7,557 nucleotides of DNA from JAHFOW01 sp964370795 (GTDB lineage: Bacteria > Planctomycetota > Brocadiia > Brocadiales > Brocadiaceae), in assembly GCA_964370795.1 (NCBI GenBank), contig CAYJME010000165.1:1-7557 (forward strand). The letters are read 5' to 3'. Below are positions 5,403-7,557 of this stretch, piece by piece; the first letter of the stretch is position 1, and the number at the start of each line of letters is the position of its first letter. The position numbers and the translations under genes were made by a program. The notes below the pieces were generated by a model. That model was not told the DNA's origin. It saw only the letters and a program-made list of their open reading frames with translations, and did no database searches.

Positions 5403-5702
5403 ATGAAACCATTAGTAAAAGTCGAAATAATAACAGATGCCCTTGAGGTTGAAAATGTTGCCAAACTCCTCGATGAGATTGGTGTTTCCGGTTACAGCAT
5501 CATTAAAGATGTGATCGGGAAAGGCCATAGAGGGGTGAGGTCGGGTTATGAATTAGCCGATTTATTTAAAAATAGCTACATAATGGTTGTGTGTGAAGAA
5601 CTAGAAATGCATAAAATTGTAGAAGCAATACAACCTATTATAGAAAAATTTGGCGGGGTATGTATTGTCTCTAGTATAGTACAGAGGATACAGAAAAAAT
5701 GA
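5403..5702 (+). CDS. sbtB: SbtB-like PII-family regulatory protein lacking the C-terminal R-loop
   Basis: 99 aa with the PII ferredoxin-like order strand-helix-strand-T-loop-strand-helix-strand. The segment G39-K-G-H-R43-G-V-R46-S is nearly the SbtB signature (GKGSRNVRS in Synechocystis, from memory), which lies at the start of the T-loop. The Tyr51 region that GlnB uridylylation needs is absent, so this is not classical GlnB/GlnK. Cyanobacterial SbtB forms trimers, binds cAMP, AMP, ADP or ATP between subunits, and associates with SbtA at the membrane to control it. The gene starts 3 bp after the permease stop. It has only a weak ribosome binding site (GTGGAA, within the end of the permease gene), which suggests translational coupling and linked amounts. 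The protein ends at Q-R-I-Q-K-K directly after the last core strand. The C-terminal redox loop of cyanobacterial SbtB (ending CGPEGC) is missing. Cys64 and Cys87 lie in core strands. CutA-like or CPII-type PII homologues are the alternative assignment. Confidence 0.85.
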   Translation: MKPLVKVEIITDALEVENVAKLLDEIGVSGYSIIKDVIGKGHRGVRSGYELADLFKNSYIMVVCEELEMHKIVEAIQPIIEKFGGVCIVSSIVQRIQKK

Positions 5703-5736
5703 GAGAAACTCGAAGATAGGAAATCAGGAAAATAGG

Positions 5737-5806
5737 AAGTTGAGATGTTTTGATTTCCACAAATTTAACATCTGCCCAACTGCTTATCTTTTGTCCTTTT
5801 TTCTTT
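5737..5806. terminator. Bidirectional terminator-like imperfect hairpin between sbtB and polX
   Basis: AGATGTT (5743-5749) pairs with AACATCT (5767-5773). After a 3-nt bulge GTTG (5739-5742) pairs with CAAC (5777-5780), and weaker purine/pyrimidine complementarity extends the arms outward to about 5711 and 5806. On the plus strand the stem is followed by a T-rich tract (5788-5806); on the minus strand a partly T-rich stretch follows. It lies between two convergent genes, 38 bp after the PII-like stop codon and just after the polX stop on the other strand, as expected of a shared terminator. Confidence 0.5.
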
Positions 5807-5822
5807 GCGATCAGTTGATCTG

Positions 5823-7541
5823 TCATGATCTTTTTTTCTTACAAACAGCCATTAATTTATCGAGTGGCAACGTATTGATAACATCCCTTGCCTCCAGCCA
5901 TCCTCTCCGTGCGATTCCCACGCCTAATTCCATCATCCACATCTGGTCTGTATGGTGGGCATCGGTGCTGATTGCTATCATAACGCCTGCATCCTTTGCC
6001 TTTCTGCAATTGATATCACTCAAATCAAGCCGGTCATAAAAGCAGTTAATCTCCAGGGCAGTACCCGTTTCAGCGCAGGCGGCAATGACCTTATCCAGGT
6101 CAACCTCGTATCCCTCTCGTTTGCTAATCAGCCGTCCCGTTGGATGGGCAATGATGTTGACATAGGGATTACGGATTGCAGCGATCATCCGCTCGGTAAT
6201 CTTCTCTCGCCCCTGCTTAAATCCGCTATGAATAGAGGCAACAACAATATCGAGTTTCTCCAATATCTTATCGGGAAAATCCAGCGACCCATCGGCCTTA
6301 ATATCCACCTCTGTTGCCTTGAGCAGGATAAAGCCTTTAAACTTCTTGTTGAGTTTGTCAATCTCCTCTATTTCTTCTAAGAGCTCATCATCTTTCAAGC
6401 CGTTTGCTATATGAAGCGATTTGGAGTGGTCAGAAACCACAAGGTACCGATACCCCATCTTCATGGCATGTTCGGCCATTTCCTCAAACGTGGGAGTCCC
6501 ATCGCTCCAATTCGAATGGTTGTGAAGGTCTCCTTTGATGTCTGAAATTTCAACAAGCCTTGGCAATTTACCCGCCTGGGCTGCCTCGATTTCTCCCCTG
6601 TTTTCCCGTAATTCAGGGGGTATCCAGTCCATGCCAATGATCTTGTAAATATCTTCTTCGAGCTGTCCACCGACCTTTTTATCGCCCTTAAAGATGCCAT
6701 ACTCACTAATTTTGTATCCTTTCTTTTTGGCAATTTCACGGAGATGGACGTTGTGTTCTTTTGATCCGGTAAAATATTGTAATGCCGCGCCGTATTCGTC
6801 TTCCTGTACCACCCGCAAGTCGACCTGTACTCCCTCATCCACCCGCACACTGCCCTTAGTATCCCCTGCAGCCAATACCTGCGTAACGCCCTTCATGGTT
6901 GTAAAAGACTTAATAATACCGGCGCCGTCTGAACCCGTAGCAAGGATGTCTATGTCACCGACGGTCTCCTTCATTCGACGCAACGAACCTGCCGCCTGAA
7001 TATTTCTAATCTGGCGGTTACGACTCAGTTCTTCGATAATCCTTTTTACCACGGGAAATGCCATTCCAAGGGATATGCGTTGCTGGCTCGATTTAAATAG
7101 TTCGATGCCTTTTACAATGTTTTCAATCTTTTTATCCCCAATACCAAACAATCCCTTCAAACTACCCTGCTGGATGGCCTTTTCCAGGTCGCCCAGACTG
7201 ACGATACCTAATTCCCTGTTGAGCATGGCCACTGTCTTGGGACCGAGTCCTGGTATCTGCATAAGCATTACGGTCTCTTCAGAAATGCCCTTCATTACCT
7301 CTTCGTACTTGGACATCTTTCCTGTATTGAGATATTCAACGATCTTTTCGGCCATACCCATCCCTATGCCGGGTATGTCGATTAATTTCCCTGCCTTTGC
7401 AAGCATCTCGACATCCTCGGTGAGATCGCCAAGGACACGGGCGGCCTTGCGGTATGAATTGATGCGGAAGGTATTTTCCCCTTTGAGTTCCAGTACGTTG
7501 GCAATACGTTCAAATAATGCGGCAATTTCGTGATTTTTCAC
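5823..7541 (-). CDS. polX: DNA polymerase X family protein with PHP nuclease domain
   Basis: 572 aa, matching the roughly 570 aa of bacterial PolX such as B. subtilis YshC. These gap-filling repair polymerases act in base-excision repair and carry 3'-5' exonuclease and AP-endonuclease activity. An 8-kDa-like domain and helix-hairpin-helix turns come first (I56-P-G-I-G, I96-P-G-L-G, F132-G-I-G). The palm follows, with G185-S-L-R-R and catalytic D196, D198 (G-D-I-D) and D241 (V-D-L). The C-terminal PHP domain keeps its metal ligands: H340-x-H342, D347, D371-H372, E411, H438, H466, and D527-x-H529. The protein is complete with no disruption. The start is GTG at 7541, supported by AAGGA 7 nt upstream; an ATG at 7548-7546 is out of frame and stops at once. 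The gene is convergent with the sbtAB-like operon and shares a terminator region with it. Its promoter lies outside the window. Confidence 0.95.
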   Translation of the reverse strand: MKNHEIAALFERIANVLELKGENTFRINSYRKAARVLGDLTEDVEMLAKAGKLIDIPGIGMGMAEKIVEYLNTGKMSKYEEVMKGISEETVMLMQIPGLGPKTVAMLNRELGIVSLGDLEKAIQQGSLKGLFGIGDKKIENIVKGIELFKSSQQRISLGMAFPVVKRIIEELSRNRQIRNIQAAGSLRRMKETVGDIDILATGSDGAGIIKSFTTMKGVTQVLAAGDTKGSVRVDEGVQVDLRVVQEDEYGAALQYFTGSKEHNVHLREIAKKKGYKISEYGIFKGDKKVGGQLEEDIYKIIGMDWIPPELRENRGEIEAAQAGKLPRLVEISDIKGDLHNHSNWSDGTPTFEEMAEHAMKMGYRYLVVSDHSKSLHIANGLKDDELLEEIEEIDKLNKKFKGFILLKATEVDIKADGSLDFPDKILEKLDIVVASIHSGFKQGREKITERMIAAIRNPYVNIIAHPTGRLISKREGYEVDLDKVIAACAETGTALEINCFYDRLDLSDINCRKAKDAGVMIAISTDAHHTDQMWMMELGVGIARRGWLEARDVINTLPLDKLMAVCKKKRS

Positions 7542-7548
7542 AGCATAA

Positions 7549-7553
7549 TCCTT
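7549..7553 (-). promoter_or_regulatory. Ribosome binding site fixing the polX GTG start
   Basis: AAGGA on the minus strand lies 7 nt before the GTG at 7541. No in-frame ATG lies between the site and the conserved N-terminal helix, so GTG initiation is the best reading. Confidence 0.7.
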
Positions 7554-7557
7554 GTGT

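Noticed and set aside
5403..5702. Classical nitrogen regulator GlnB/GlnK
   Set aside because: The T-loop lacks the conserved GlnB/GlnK pattern with the uridylylated Tyr and the protein is short. The GKGxRxVRS signature and the adjacent SbtA-type permease instead point to the SbtB-like branch.
5952..6380. A 142-codon open frame antisense to polX (and others at 6694-6999 and 7075-7533)
   Set aside because: All overlap well-conserved PolX motifs on the other strand and have no protein-family features of their own.
7530..7541. GTGATTTTTCAC palindrome at the start of polX, considered as an operator
   Set aside because: It is formed by the first codons of polX on the coding strand, and a 4-bp half-site pair with an A/T centre is common by chance.

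Overview
The window is about 7.6 kb of ordinary bacterial chromosome, moderately AT-rich, with five convincing protein genes plus one repeat-rich lipoprotein gene, separated by short regulatory gaps. I see no phage, IS, CRISPR, rRNA or tRNA. The genes suggest a Gram-negative-type bacterium: a lipoprotein with outer-membrane-type sorting residues, sigma70-like promoters and GGAG-type ribosome binding sites. SbtA/PII-like pairs occur in autotrophs and in various environmental lineages. Together with the composition and the 'CGCCGAGGATGCAGAG'-like and 'CATTGCGAGGAACG'-like intergenic pieces, this would fit an anammox-type planctomycete or a deltaproteobacterial/Nitrospirota-like genome. That placement is an impression, not a demonstration.

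Layout. Positions 1-60 hold the end of an upstream transcription unit with a terminator-like hairpin. A strong promoter (84-111) drives a lipoprotein gene (151-1113, +) with a coiled coil, three degenerate repeats and a C-terminal domain I do not recognise. The 1114-1256 gap has a hairpin and two pieces that look like dispersed genomic repeats. A YihY/BrkB-family membrane protein gene (1257-3014, -) has an unusually large extracytoplasmic insertion and a C-terminal winged-helix-like tail. It is divergent from a HAD-family phosphoglycolate phosphatase-like gene (3259-3936, +). A 470-bp non-coding stretch follows, with hairpins and a CRP-like palindrome. It leads into a two-gene operon: an SbtA-family permease (4407-5399) and, 3 bp later, an SbtB-like PII protein (5403-5702). 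An imperfect hairpin separates this operon from the convergent polX gene (5823-7541, -), a full-length bacterial DNA polymerase X with a PHP nuclease domain.

How the genes fit together. The clear functional unit is the permease plus its PII-like partner: an inorganic-carbon (or related anion) transporter with a nucleotide-sensing regulator. It differs from the cyanobacterial prototype in several ways. The permease motifs differ, its central cytosolic loop is short, and the PII protein ends before the C-terminal redox loop. The CRP-like palindrome upstream is notable because cyanobacterial SbtB binds cAMP. The other genes (lipoprotein, YihY protein, phosphatase, PolX) look like independent housekeeping or envelope units. 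The phosphatase could serve 2-phosphoglycolate removal, either metabolic or from DNA end repair, but its position beside the bicarbonate-type permease does not prove a link.
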